Assembly: GCF_000426845.1 (NCBI RefSeq)
Contig: NZ_AUGD01000011.1
Location: 1-64,000 of the forward strand
DNA length: 64,000 nt
From: Bradyrhizobium sp. in8p8
GTDB lineage: Bacteria; Pseudomonadota; Alphaproteobacteria; Rhizobiales; Xanthobacteraceae
Direction of reading: 5' to 3'
A program made the translations under genes and the position numbers. The stretch's first letter is position 1. Each line of letters begins with the position of its first letter. A model generated the notes under the pieces. The model worked only from the letters and a program-made list of their open reading frames with translations. It had not been told where the DNA came from and made no database searches. Of the stretch, positions 41,134 through 50,406 are shown one piece after another.

Positions 41134-43359
41134 CTAGGCGTGCTCGACGTAATAGCTGTTGTGGTGCTTACCCTTATAGGCCTCGATACGCTTGAGCATC
41201 TTTGGGTTGGCGCGGTTGAGCACGGCGCCGAGCAGCTTCTTTTGCAGGACTTCCGACCCGGAAACCGACTCCTGAAGAGCGCTTCGTGTCGTCTGGCCCC
41301 ATTCGATGACGTAGACCATGGCATCGATCAGCAGGCTGACAGCCTTCGAGTCCGCCACCGGCATCACCGGGGCCAGGTCGATCACGATATATTCATAGTG
41401 CTCTCTCAACATCTTGAGCAGCTCGGCCATCGCCTTCGATCCGATGACATCGGCCGAATTCACCATGCGAGAAGCCACGACGGAGGGAAGGAAATCCAGA
41501 CCCGTCTCCTTGCTCCGTTGGACGTGATAGCCAAGGCTCGCGGGGTCGTTGAGTGCCTCCACAAGTCCGCTTTTGGCATCGGGCGCGAGCTCTCGGGTCA
41601 GCGAGCGCGTGTGCAGATCGCCGTCGATCAGAACCGTGCGGTGCCCAGTGAGGGCGACCAATTGTGCGAAATTGGCTGCGACCGTCGTTTTTCCTTCCTT
41701 GGGAAGGGAAGAGACGATGCCGATCACCTTGATCTCGCGGGTCAGGCGCGCGACGTCGATCGACACCTTGATGTTGCGCAACGTCTCGGCAAACCGCGAG
41801 AATGGATGATCTACGACGTAGCGGGACAGATCGGATAAGCTGGCCTTCGTTGGCGAGCGAATATCGGGCAGCACGCCGAGGCACTTCACGCCGAGCTCGT
41901 CTTCGACTTCTCCGGGGGTCCTCAGCACGTCGCTCAGCAGCTCGCGCGCAAATGCGACGCCTAAACCGAGACAGAGACCGCCGACGAGGCCGCCCACCAG
42001 CGCGAGGACGGTGCGCGGCGAGCTCTTGCGGTCCGGTTTGGTGGCGGTGCTGATCAGACGCGCCTCGCTGAGCGGGAAGCTCTGATTCTGGGTGGCGCTC
42101 TGCAGCTTTTCGAGGAAATTGTTGTAGAGATTACGATAAGTATCGGCGGCACTTTCGAGATCGCGCAGCTTGACCTCCGCCTGGCCAGTGTGGCCTGCCT
42201 GGGCAACGAGTTCCTTTACGCTCTTGTCGAGCGATGCCTCTCGGCTCTTTGCGATCTCGTAGTCGCTGCGATAGGCGTCTCCGATCCGACGCAGCTCGTC
42301 GGCGATGTTCTTGCGCAGCTCCTCCATCTTGTTGGCCAAATTGACTGTCGCAAGGTGGGTCTTGCCATAGCGCCTGGACCAATCGGCGTACTGGGCCTGG
42401 AGGTCGAGAAACTGCGCGCGCAGGCGGGTGATGACGGAATTGTTGAGGGCGTCCGTTACTGTCGGCTGCGTGAGATCCTGATCGGAGATTGCCTCGATCC
42501 GGTCAAGACGCGCCTTGGCTTCCGCAGTCGCAGCCCGCGCCTGAACCAGCTGACTGTTCAGGTCCGACAATTGTTGCTCCGACATCAGGCCGCGGCTGGT
42601 TCCGACGATGTTATTCTCGGCTTTGAAGGTCTGCACGGCACGGTCGCTGGCTGTTGCCTGCTCGCTCAGTTCCAAGCTGCGCTGCTGGAGCCACTCGGTC
42701 GCCCGCTTGGTGGACTGATATTTCGCTTCCAGCGCGCCGACCAAGTACGCATTGGCGATGGCGTTGGCGATCTTGGCAGCCGTGTCCGGGGTTCGCGCGC
42801 GATAGCTCAGGGACAGGACATAGGTTGTCAGGACGCGCTCCGTCCTGAGGTTTTTCTGCACCTGCTGCACCACGGCATGTTCGATTCGCTCCTGGGACGC
42901 CGGCTCGTCCGAGCGAAACGGCGACATGACTTTGCCGAGAATGAGGGAGAGGAGGCCAGGATTGGAGCCATTGAACTCCGGGTCCTCGGTCAGTTTCAGG
43001 CGACGGACGACGGACAGGATCAAGTCATCCGAGTTGATGATTTCGACTTGGCTGTCGACATAGCCGGTATCTATCAAAGCGCTGCTGGTGTTGCTCTCCT
43101 TGTCCAGCACCTGCGCCTGACGCGTATCCATCATGATCCGGGCATTCGCCGTATACATCGGTTGCGCCGAAGCCAGGTATACCATCACCAGAGCCAACGA
43201 AGCTCCGACGCAAGCCGCAATGATCGGCCACTGGCGCCGCAGCACGTCAGCCACGCGCTCGAAGCTGAGCACCGCTCCGCCGAATTCGATGCCGAAGCGT
43301 TGCCCCGACTGGAAATGTTCTCTAGGCTGGTACATCTGAAACTTTGCTGCCTTTGACAA
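41134..43359 (-). CDS. Polysaccharide copolymerase with BY-type tyrosine kinase domain (ExoP/Wzc-like)
   Basis: This 741-residue protein controls chain length and export of the EPS at the inner membrane. The first helix is in WPIIAACVGASLALVMVYLA (~44-63), followed by a Wzz domain and long coiled-coil periplasmic helices. The second helix is near TVLALVGGLVGGLCLGLGVA (~445-470). The cytoplasmic kinase has Walker A SLPKEGKTT (~551-559), Walker A' VLIDGD (~576-581) and Walker B YIVIDLAPV (~657-665). The C-terminal tail has only three Tyr (~728, 736, 737), fewer than in Wzc. The next gene follows at 43367 in the same direction upstream, so the two form an operon. Confidence 0.93.
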   Translation of the reverse strand: MSKAAKFQMYQPREHFQSGQRFGIEFGGAVLSFERVADVLRRQWPIIAACVGASLALVMVYLASAQPMYTANARIMMDTRQAQVLDKESNTSSALIDTGYVDSQVEIINSDDLILSVVRRLKLTEDPEFNGSNPGLLSLILGKVMSPFRSDEPASQERIEHAVVQQVQKNLRTERVLTTYVLSLSYRARTPDTAAKIANAIANAYLVGALEAKYQSTKRATEWLQQRSLELSEQATASDRAVQTFKAENNIVGTSRGLMSEQQLSDLNSQLVQARAATAEAKARLDRIEAISDQDLTQPTVTDALNNSVITRLRAQFLDLQAQYADWSRRYGKTHLATVNLANKMEELRKNIADELRRIGDAYRSDYEIAKSREASLDKSVKELVAQAGHTGQAEVKLRDLESAADTYRNLYNNFLEKLQSATQNQSFPLSEARLISTATKPDRKSSPRTVLALVGGLVGGLCLGLGVAFARELLSDVLRTPGEVEDELGVKCLGVLPDIRSPTKASLSDLSRYVVDHPFSRFAETLRNIKVSIDVARLTREIKVIGIVSSLPKEGKTTVAANFAQLVALTGHRTVLIDGDLHTRSLTRELAPDAKSGLVEALNDPASLGYHVQRSKETGLDFLPSVVASRMVNSADVIGSKAMAELLKMLREHYEYIVIDLAPVMPVADSKAVSLLIDAMVYVIEWGQTTRSALQESVSGSEVLQKKLLGAVLNRANPKMLKRIEAYKGKHHNSYYVEHA

Positions 43360-43366
43360 TCATCGA

Positions 43367-43933
43367 TCAATTCGGAAGGGGAACGGGCTTGAATGGGTTG
43401 GCCAGCTTGGTCTTCCATTCGCCCTCGAGAAGGGCTCCGGCTCGGGGCGGCGGTGCCAGACGCTTGCCTTGCGATTGGGCCTGGACGCCCGAGCTGTCCT
43501 CTCCCGCTGCGGAATAGCCCGCTTGCACGTGGAGATCTCCGATCCGCTGCGCGAAATCCCTGATCTTGCGTGCTGCCGCAGGTTTCGTCGACGTGCAGCG
43601 CGCTTCGGCAAATCGCAGCGCGCCGCCGATGGCTGACCGTTCGGCTGAGGCCGACGTGGAGATCAACGTCTGCACGGACGGCAACACCGATGGATCCGTA
43701 GTAATGTAGCTGGCGAGCCGAAATCTCAGCTTTTCTCTGTCATTGCGCATCCGCTCCAGTAGCGAAGAGGGCGACTTTACGAATGCGTCGAGCTCAAGCT
43801 GCGAGGCGCGATCCGAAAATTCGACGCACTGAGCGCTGCAGACATCGACGCTCGTCACAATCAACGCGGAACCGATCAAGACAATTGCCAGCCATCGCGG
43901 CTGCGCATGGAGACGTGTTAGTCCGCGGCCCAT
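43367..43933 (-). CDS. Secreted hypothetical protein of the EPS locus (188 aa)
   Basis: The start at 43933 has a strong ribosome-binding site (aaggaa, five bases upstream). MGRGLTRLHAQPRWLAIVLI begins a signal peptide ending near VCSAQ. The mature part is helical (SQLELDAFVKSPSSLLERMR, SAIGGALRFAEARC) with two or three Cys. It lies seven bases before the copolymerase gene on the same strand, so it probably encodes a periplasmic partner of that system. No family is recognised. Confidence 0.7.
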   Translation of the reverse strand: MGRGLTRLHAQPRWLAIVLIGSALIVTSVDVCSAQCVEFSDRASQLELDAFVKSPSSLLERMRNDREKLRFRLASYITTDPSVLPSVQTLISTSASAERSAIGGALRFAEARCTSTKPAAARKIRDFAQRIGDLHVQAGYSAAGEDSSGVQAQSQGKRLAPPPRAGALLEGEWKTKLANPFKPVPLPN

Positions 43934-44491
43934 CCGTGTTCCTTGCTTCCGTTGCAATTGGAGAACAAGCGAAACCTGGCAGGCAACTGTGTCAAATGTT
44001 GTGCGACGCAAAAGGCGCGGGATTGCCGAGAGCGAATGCGACGCTCGCCGGTCTGCGGTTGCACAGGAACGGTTTGCAATGCCTGCGAGAACGGCATTCC
44101 GCGCTCAGGAATGTTGCAACTTGAGAACATAAAAGGCATTCGCGCGTCCGCACGTCGCAAAACCGACGCAAGTCATCACTCTCCTCTTTGTTCCGCTAAG
44201 GGAGAGAGATCTTTGTGCGAGCACCGCCGCAGGCGAATCAGCTCGTCGCTAGGCGCTACCGCAACAGCGCCGAATTTCGCGCACACTTTTCACGCAAATA
44301 CTCGCAATCATTATGGCTGATGAACTTTGCGCCCGAAGTACACAGGCCTCAAACGAAAAGTGGCATCAACTTGGCGCTCGCATGTCCGAATAGTCTGCAA
44401 GCGTTGAAATTATCGTCGGTTATCATGCGTCGAATGCGAGTTCGCGATCGCAAAGATTGAACACGCGCGAGACCTGATACACACTGCTGCG
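43934..44491. other. Divergent promoter region in the EPS locus
   Basis: These 558 bp separate the copolymerase operon (minus) from the acyltransferase/polymerase operon (plus). Only short shadow ORFs occur. Both operon promoters are expected here, making it a likely control point, but I could not identify a specific binding site. Confidence 0.4.
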
Positions 44492-45727
44492 ATGCAACGG
44501 CTACGGAATGTTGATGTGACGGAGTTGGTTCATCGTGAGAAGGCGCACGTCGTGCCGCTCGACAGTATTCGGGGGATCGCAGCGACTTCGGTGGTGATCC
44601 ACCATCTGTTGCTGATGCCGACCTTTCTTGCGGCATTTCCGCATAACGCCTGGATCAATTGCTCCTTCTTCAGGAGTGCATGGCTGCTTGTCGATCTGTT
44701 CTTTGTTCTCAGCGGAATGGTGATGGCGCTCAGTTACGTCGAGAACGACTTTTCGCGTTTCTCGCTGCGCGAGTTCATGATACGGCGCCTGGCGCGAGTT
44801 TACCCACTGCATATCGTCATGCTGCTGGCTAACCTCGTCTTTCGCCTGCTGCGCATTGGCCTGGTCATGGGGGGTGTGGTGGTGGCCGCGCCTGCGGCGT
44901 TCGAAGTGAACAATGCCTATTCGTTCGGCCTCAACGTCGTGCTTCTCCACTCGATGGGGTTCATCGACTATCTGAGCTGGAATGCGCCGAGCTGGAGCAT
45001 CAGCGTCGAGTTCTACACTTACCTGGTGTTTGGTCTGATCGTTCTCTTTGCCCTGCGCATGCGCTCGCTGTCGTGGTTTTATGTCCTCTCCGGGCTGCTC
45101 GCGGTCGGAAGTCTTGTCTCCATCATCTTCGTGCTCGAAAAGAAAAGCATCGAGCTTCAGACGGATTTCGGTCTTCTGCGCTGCTTCGTTGGCTTTTTCC
45201 TGGGCGTGTTGATGGTGAGGATCGTCGATTGCCTGCCGGCCAGGCCGCACCCTGCCGTGCAGGGCGCGTTGCAATTCGTCGCCATGATCGCGAGCTTAGT
45301 CCTGGTATCACTGGCGGAGACCAATCCTGCGGCGACTTTCCTCGCGCCAGTGATGTTCGCGGTCTTCCTCGGCAGCCTGCTGGCCTTTCCGGATGCGCTG
45401 CTGGTGCCGCGCATCCTGGTGGCCAAACCGTTGGTCTGGCTGGGACGCCGTTCGTACTCCATCTATATGGTGCACGCGCTCGTGGTGCTGCTGGCTGAAT
45501 ATTTCGTGCGGGGCGTGGGAGCGGGGCGAATCGCCGCCCTGGATTCGATCTGGGCGGGCCTGCCGGCGACGCTGAATCTCGTCGTTTCACTGGCCGCCGT
45601 GCTGGCGGTTTCGCACCTCACCTATCTCTACGTCGAAATTCCCGGCGGCAGGCTCCTGCGAAATGCATTCGGAAGCCCCCCGGACTTTGCGCCATCCCCC
45701 GCCCGATCGGCGCGGCTGAGCAACTGA
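44492..45727 (+). CDS. Acyltransferase family 3 (OafA/NodX-type) protein (411 aa)
   Basis: An integral membrane acyltransferase with about ten helices. The N-terminal signature is VPLDSIRGIAATSVVIHHLL, with the functional Arg and His of the family, followed by LVDLFFVLSGMVMALSYVEN. Near the C-terminus, LGRRSYSIYMVHALVVLL is the other conserved block. Family members O-acylate surface sugars, using acyl-CoA on the cytoplasmic side. It heads an operon with a Wzy-like polymerase (8 bp downstream) and two more acyltransferases. Substrate is unknown. Confidence 0.88.
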   Translation: MQRLRNVDVTELVHREKAHVVPLDSIRGIAATSVVIHHLLLMPTFLAAFPHNAWINCSFFRSAWLLVDLFFVLSGMVMALSYVENDFSRFSLREFMIRRLARVYPLHIVMLLANLVFRLLRIGLVMGGVVVAAPAAFEVNNAYSFGLNVVLLHSMGFIDYLSWNAPSWSISVEFYTYLVFGLIVLFALRMRSLSWFYVLSGLLAVGSLVSIIFVLEKKSIELQTDFGLLRCFVGFFLGVLMVRIVDCLPARPHPAVQGALQFVAMIASLVLVSLAETNPAATFLAPVMFAVFLGSLLAFPDALLVPRILVAKPLVWLGRRSYSIYMVHALVVLLAEYFVRGVGAGRIAALDSIWAGLPATLNLVVSLAAVLAVSHLTYLYVEIPGGRLLRNAFGSPPDFAPSPARSARLSN

Positions 45728-45734
45728 GCCGCGC

Positions 45735-47072
45735 ATGAGCACCTTCGCGCTGCAGCCCCGCAGGATGATGCTGATCAGCCTCAATATCGAGGCGATCGCG
45801 CTCGCGGCCTATCTGGTCCGGGACGCCTTCGGTGGCGTGATGCGGTATTACACAAGCATCATGCATTTGGACGCGCTGTGGTTCGCGCCGGATGGCATTG
45901 CGCTTCTGTGCCTGGTTCAGTTCATCGTGCATTGTATCTTGCGCAATCGCAGCATCATGGCTGCAGTTGTACTGGTGCAGATCATGCTGTCGCTAGTGCT
46001 CGGCTATTTCATGCTGGGCACGACGAATGCGGCGATGTCGTCGTTCAAGATGATGCTCCCGGTGTTCGTCGGATTCTGTTTCTGCGACACCAGTCTGGGC
46101 TCCTACAAGAAGCTGCGGTCGGTCATTGCCGTGACGTTCTATCTCTCGCTGATCGGCGTGCTGCTGACGAAATTCTACCTGATGCCCTGGGTCGGCTACA
46201 AATATGAGTCCTTCGGCGCCGTTCGTGAGGCGGGCCGCCTATGGTGGGCCTATGGCGGCGACGATCAGCGTCTCACTGGCTTTGCGGCAGAAAGCACAAT
46301 GGCCGCCTTCTTCATACTCGTGTCCTTCGCAATTACGTCGATCCGTAAGAGTACGACTTGGTGCATCGTGTTCGGTTCCATCGCGATCTATGTGACTCGC
46401 CTGACCACGAGCAAGACGACCATGATCGTCCTCGTGCTCTACCTGGTCTTGCTGGTGTGCGTGCGGATGCTTCCGGAGAGATCGCGCTTCGCCGCGATCC
46501 GGACCATTGCACTGTGGTCGTTTGCCGCGATACTCGTACCCTTCTTCATGATCGTGCTGGCTTCCGGTACCGCCGCAGTGCCGCACACGACCCTGTTCAG
46601 CATCGTTGACCGCATCAACAACAGCTGGCAGCTGCCGTTCGTCTACCTGAGCCAGCTCATGCCCGTTGGTCTCGTGACCGGCTGCGGCGTGGGCTGCTTC
46701 AACTATCCACAGAAGCTGTTCTCGCCGCTTGCGCACTTCTGGGTTCCCGTCGACAATTTCTATATCGGCACGTACCTGATGTTCGGCCTCCCGTTCGTCG
46801 CATTCATGGTGATGGTATTCCGCGCGACGTTCGGGACGACCGACGTCTACAAGCTGACGCTGATCTTCGTCGTCAATATGTTCACGATCACGGTCCTGAA
46901 CTACGGCCCGGCGTCCGGGCTGCTGATCATCGCGTTGAGCTTCAGCGAGGTGTTCTCACGGCGCGCAGCCTCCGCACGAGCAGGCGACGCCGTGCCAATC
47001 GTCATGCGGCCGCCGATGCCGTCATTGGAAGGCTTCCGCCCGGATATGCCGGCGGCGAGCGGAGGCAGGTGA
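45735..47072 (+). CDS. Wzy-like polysaccharide polymerase / O-antigen ligase-type membrane protein (445 aa)
   Basis: About eleven transmembrane helices are visible, for example ALLCLVQFIVHCILR, AVVLVQIMLSLVLGYFMLG and TMIVLVLYLVLLVCVRML. A large loop with RLWWAYGGDDQRLTGFAAES lies mid-protein, as in O-antigen polymerase/ligase proteins, and GCGVGCFNYPQKLFSPLAHF lies in a later loop. Polymerases of this type have poor sequence conservation, so the call rests on topology and on its position among EPS genes. It would join repeat units in the periplasm. It is coupled to acyltransferase genes on both sides. Confidence 0.7.
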   Translation: MSTFALQPRRMMLISLNIEAIALAAYLVRDAFGGVMRYYTSIMHLDALWFAPDGIALLCLVQFIVHCILRNRSIMAAVVLVQIMLSLVLGYFMLGTTNAAMSSFKMMLPVFVGFCFCDTSLGSYKKLRSVIAVTFYLSLIGVLLTKFYLMPWVGYKYESFGAVREAGRLWWAYGGDDQRLTGFAAESTMAAFFILVSFAITSIRKSTTWCIVFGSIAIYVTRLTTSKTTMIVLVLYLVLLVCVRMLPERSRFAAIRTIALWSFAAILVPFFMIVLASGTAAVPHTTLFSIVDRINNSWQLPFVYLSQLMPVGLVTGCGVGCFNYPQKLFSPLAHFWVPVDNFYIGTYLMFGLPFVAFMVMVFRATFGTTDVYKLTLIFVVNMFTITVLNYGPASGLLIIALSFSEVFSRRAASARAGDAVPIVMRPPMPSLEGFRPDMPAASGGR

Positions 47073-47079
47073 GAGCGAA

Positions 47080-48189
47080 ATGATGCACAAAAGGCTCGCA
47101 TTCATCGACACGCTGCGCGGCATTGCCGTGTTGTCGGTCGTGGTCCAGCACGTATTCGAGGTGATCGTCGAAAAGCACCCGACGGGCGCATATTACTGGC
47201 CGATCCATGATCTGTTCGGCTACTACATGAATTTTGGCCGGTTCGGCGTCGTGTTGTTCTTCTTCGTCAGCGGATTCGTCATTCCGTTCAGCTTTCCGGA
47301 CAGCGCCACGCCTGTGCGCGACTTTACGATCAGCCGCTTCTTTCGGCTGTATCCGGCCTACTGGACCTCGCTCGTGGTCGGGCTCGTGGCGATGTACTTT
47401 CTTGATTCGAAGGTCTATCCGCTGGGGCAGGTCGTCGCGAACCTGACGATGTTCCAGACCTTCGTGAACGTCCCGAACCTCTTGGTATTCTACTGGACGC
47501 TGGCGATCGAGCTCTTGTTCTACGTCGGATGCACCATTCTCTTTGCCATGGGGCTGCTGAACCGGCGCTTCACGGCGGTGAGCATCGTCGTTGCGGCGGC
47601 GCTGGTCGGAACCGCGGCCGCACTCTTCGTCGAGAACAGGACGGTCTCCTCGGTGATGGAGGTCGGGCTGAACCTGTCGGCGATGTTCCTGGGCAAGATC
47701 ATCCGCGACACCGTCATCGGCGGAAAGCTGCGGTGGAGCCATGTGACGATCTGCACTCTGATGTATGCGATCTTCGCCATCACCCTGTCGGACCGCAGGT
47801 TCGGAGGCGTGTATCATGAGAATTTCTTCTACAGCTATTCGATCGGATCGGCCTATGTCTGCGCGGCGCTGGTCTTCATCGGATTTGCCGTGTTCGGCGA
47901 ACGAATGGCCTGGCGCCCCATGGCTTTCGTCGGAGTCATCAGCTACTCGGTCTACCTGATGTCGCCGTTCGTGATGGGCTTCATCGATCGCCTCGTCCGG
48001 TTCGGCGACGGACCTCTCGGCTGGTCGATCTTCCTGGCCTTGACCCTGGCGTTGTCGATTCTCGTCAGCTGGATGACATTCGCCTTCATCGAGAAGCCCA
48101 GCATTTCCTTCGGGCAGAGGTTCCGCTCGGCGCGAAGAAGGCCTGTCGTCCCCGAACCGGCCCTCAGCATCCAGGGTGCCGCGGAGTGA
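47080..48189 (+). CDS. Acyltransferase family 3 protein (369 aa)
   Basis: The N-terminus reads LAFIDTLRGIAVLSVVVQHV, the conserved Arg/His signature, followed by FGVVLFFFVSGFVIPFSF. About ten helices follow, and the C-terminal block VGVISYSVYLMSPFVMGFID matches the family. It starts eight bases after the polymerase stop. The stop codon overlaps the GTG start of the next acyltransferase (GTGA), so both are translated together. Confidence 0.88.
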   Translation: MMHKRLAFIDTLRGIAVLSVVVQHVFEVIVEKHPTGAYYWPIHDLFGYYMNFGRFGVVLFFFVSGFVIPFSFPDSATPVRDFTISRFFRLYPAYWTSLVVGLVAMYFLDSKVYPLGQVVANLTMFQTFVNVPNLLVFYWTLAIELLFYVGCTILFAMGLLNRRFTAVSIVVAAALVGTAAALFVENRTVSSVMEVGLNLSAMFLGKIIRDTVIGGKLRWSHVTICTLMYAIFAITLSDRRFGGVYHENFFYSYSIGSAYVCAALVFIGFAVFGERMAWRPMAFVGVISYSVYLMSPFVMGFIDRLVRFGDGPLGWSIFLALTLALSILVSWMTFAFIEKPSISFGQRFRSARRRPVVPEPALSIQGAAE

Positions 48190-49274
48190 TCAAGGCACCC
48201 CACCAGCCGGGCGCCGCGCATGATGGATCGTTCGTTCCGTCGGTCCAGGGCCTTCGCGCCATCGCCGCGTTGAGCGTGCTGATGGACCATTTCTACGACA
48301 TGCCGAAGGGAGGGATGTACGACATCCCGGATCCCGGCTTCCTGCCGCCGCTCTGGCCCTGGCTGCAATCGGTGATCAATGTCGGTGGGCACGGCGTCGA
48401 GCTGTTCTTCATGATCAGCGGATTCCTGATCCCGGCAAGCCTGGTGCGGCACGGGTCGCTGTCACGGTTCTTCTTCGACCGCGTGCTGCGCATCATGCCG
48501 GTGTTCGTCGTGCTGCATCTTGCGCTGTTCGCGATCGGTCCGATCGTGGCCTACAAATTCTTCCGCGGGATCGATCTCACCAGCTATCTCGGGATTTTTG
48601 CGGCCAATCTGTTCTTCGTGCAGGACGCGCTCGGCCTGCCCATCGCCCAGCAGAACGCCTGGACATTGACCTATGAGTGGGCGTTCTACATCTGGTTTGC
48701 GCTGACGTTCTCGGTGTGGCGCACCGGTGGCAGATTGCTGGCGGCGCCCCTGATCCTGCTTGGCATCGCCTGCCTGATGCACTGGCCGATCACCGCCTTC
48801 TTCTGCATCGGCATGCTGTTCAGTGCCACGGGAGTCCGCATCTCGATTCCGGGACGCATCGGCTTGCTCGCGGGCATTGCTTGCGGAGCGGCGCTGTATG
48901 CGAGCCTGGTGCTGTTTCACCCCTTCGTCGGGCTCATTCCCGGATTTCTGCTGTTCGGCATGGTGCTCGCTCCGGACTCGGGCCTCGGCAGGGCTCTGAG
49001 CCTACCGGCGCTGCAATATGTCGGCAAGATCAGCTACAGCCTCTATCTCGTGCACCCCTTCGTGCTGTTTCCCCTGCAGGTGATCGGCCTGAAGCTGGTC
49101 GCCGCCGGCGTCGACCGCTGGCTGCTGTGGACCGCCTTCATCGGGCTTGGGCTGGTGATGTCGCTGGTTGCAAGCGCGATCAGCTATGAGCTAATCGAGG
49201 TCAGGCTAAGGCGACTGCTGGACGGCGCGATCCGCAGCATGTTCTCCCGGCCGCAGATCGAGCAATCGGTTTGA
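48186..49274 (+). CDS. Acyltransferase family 3 protein (362 aa, GTG start)
   Basis: Translation starts at GTG 48186, overlapping the previous stop. QGLRAIAALSVLMDHFYDMP carries the Arg/His signature and HGVELFFMISGFLIPASLVR follows, as in the two acyltransferases upstream. The C-terminal block is GKISYSLYLVHPFVLFPLQV. Three such genes in one operon suggest that several positions, or several acyl groups, of the repeat unit are modified. The next gene is convergent and begins 15 bp away. Confidence 0.88.
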   Translation: MIKAPHQPGAAHDGSFVPSVQGLRAIAALSVLMDHFYDMPKGGMYDIPDPGFLPPLWPWLQSVINVGGHGVELFFMISGFLIPASLVRHGSLSRFFFDRVLRIMPVFVVLHLALFAIGPIVAYKFFRGIDLTSYLGIFAANLFFVQDALGLPIAQQNAWTLTYEWAFYIWFALTFSVWRTGGRLLAAPLILLGIACLMHWPITAFFCIGMLFSATGVRISIPGRIGLLAGIACGAALYASLVLFHPFVGLIPGFLLFGMVLAPDSGLGRALSLPALQYVGKISYSLYLVHPFVLFPLQVIGLKLVAAGVDRWLLWTAFIGLGLVMSLVASAISYELIEVRLRRLLDGAIRSMFSRPQIEQSV

Positions 49275-49289
49275 GGGCGCCGGCCGAGC

Positions 49290-50405
49290 TCAGCTCACGG
49301 TGCGACCGGCGAGCTTGTGATAGGACCCCAGCAATCCTTCAGCGATGCGATCCCAGTTGAGGATGCCGACGGAGGTCTGCCATGCGCCCTCGGTCAACGT
49401 TGCGGCGAGAGGCTTCGACGTCAGCACGCGCTCGAGCGCATCGGCCAGCGCAGTGGCATCGCCGGGCGGGACCAGCAGCCCGTTGACGTTATCGGTCACG
49501 ACGTCGGGAATGCCGCCAGTGGCACTGGCGACCACGGGGCGGGAATTCCCATAGGCGGATGCAAGCACGCCGCTCTGCGTTGCATCCTTATAGGGCAGGG
49601 CGACCACGGTTGCGGACTGAAACAGTCGTCCGGTCTCGGCAGGCGCAATATAGGCGTTGATGGTCTTGACGGTCGGCATCGCCTCCATGCGCGCTCCGAG
49701 CCGTGTCATCTCGGGGCCGCGGCCGGCAACGATCGCTTCATGGGCCACACCGCGCCGGGCCAACATGTCGATCGCATCGATGAAGACGTCGAGGCCCTTG
49801 TAGGCCCACATCCGTCCAAAAAACAGGATGCGCGCGGCCTCCGGCGCGGTGACCGCGCTCCCTGCCGGTGGAACCATGAGCACGCCGTGCATGCTGGAGA
49901 TCGCTTCCCCTTTGAAATCAGGCGAGGCACGGCGAAAATCGGCGACGCAGCTCTTGCCATGCGTGGTGACGACCGACGCGGCTGCGCGCATGCGCCCGCG
50001 CCATGCATCTTCACGCGGCGACGTACCGGAGCCGCCTTCCGAATGCGGGATCGCATCGTGAACGGTCAACACCAGCGGAATGCCGAGCGGACGAAGAAGC
50101 TGGATCAGCCTGGACGTGTAGATCTCCGGAACTTCGTGACAATGAATCACGTCGGGACGAAACGAAATTATGTCGAGGAATGAGGCCGGGATGCCGATCG
50201 CGCCACCGCGGCGCAGGCTCAGGTCGCGAACTCTCGTTTCGAATGGAGCTGTCACGGCGATATCGGCCAGCTCCCATTGCTGATTGGCGTCCTTGCGGTT
50301 GAGCACCAGCCGGACGTCGCAATGGCGAGCCAATCCCGACGCGAGACGGTAGGAATATTCCGCTAAATGCGGTGCGTAGATGGCGACGCGAAGGCGCTTG
50401 GCCAT
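49290..50405 (-). CDS. Glycosyltransferase family 4 (371 aa)
   Basis: The start at 50405 (MAKRLRVAIYAPHLAEYSYR) lies one base after the stop of the pyruvyl transferase. The GT-B fold is indicated by HCHEVPEIYTSRL in the N-terminal domain. The C-terminal domain has ARILFFGRMWAYKGLDVFID and ATVVALPYKDATQSGVLASA, then RPVVASATGGIPDVVTDNVN, the donor-binding region with a Glu-equivalent block. It adds one sugar to the lipid-linked repeat unit in the cytoplasm. Sugar specificity cannot be read. Confidence 0.87.
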   Translation of the reverse strand: MAKRLRVAIYAPHLAEYSYRLASGLARHCDVRLVLNRKDANQQWELADIAVTAPFETRVRDLSLRRGGAIGIPASFLDIISFRPDVIHCHEVPEIYTSRLIQLLRPLGIPLVLTVHDAIPHSEGGSGTSPREDAWRGRMRAAASVVTTHGKSCVADFRRASPDFKGEAISSMHGVLMVPPAGSAVTAPEAARILFFGRMWAYKGLDVFIDAIDMLARRGVAHEAIVAGRGPEMTRLGARMEAMPTVKTINAYIAPAETGRLFQSATVVALPYKDATQSGVLASAYGNSRPVVASATGGIPDVVTDNVNGLLVPPGDATALADALERVLTSKPLAATLTEGAWQTSVGILNWDRIAEGLLGSYHKLAGRTVS

Positions 50406-50406
50406 A

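Noticed and set aside
42190..43356. 388-aa plus-strand ORF opposite the copolymerase/kinase gene
   Set aside because: Shadow ORF; the minus strand has Walker motifs and a Wzz domain.
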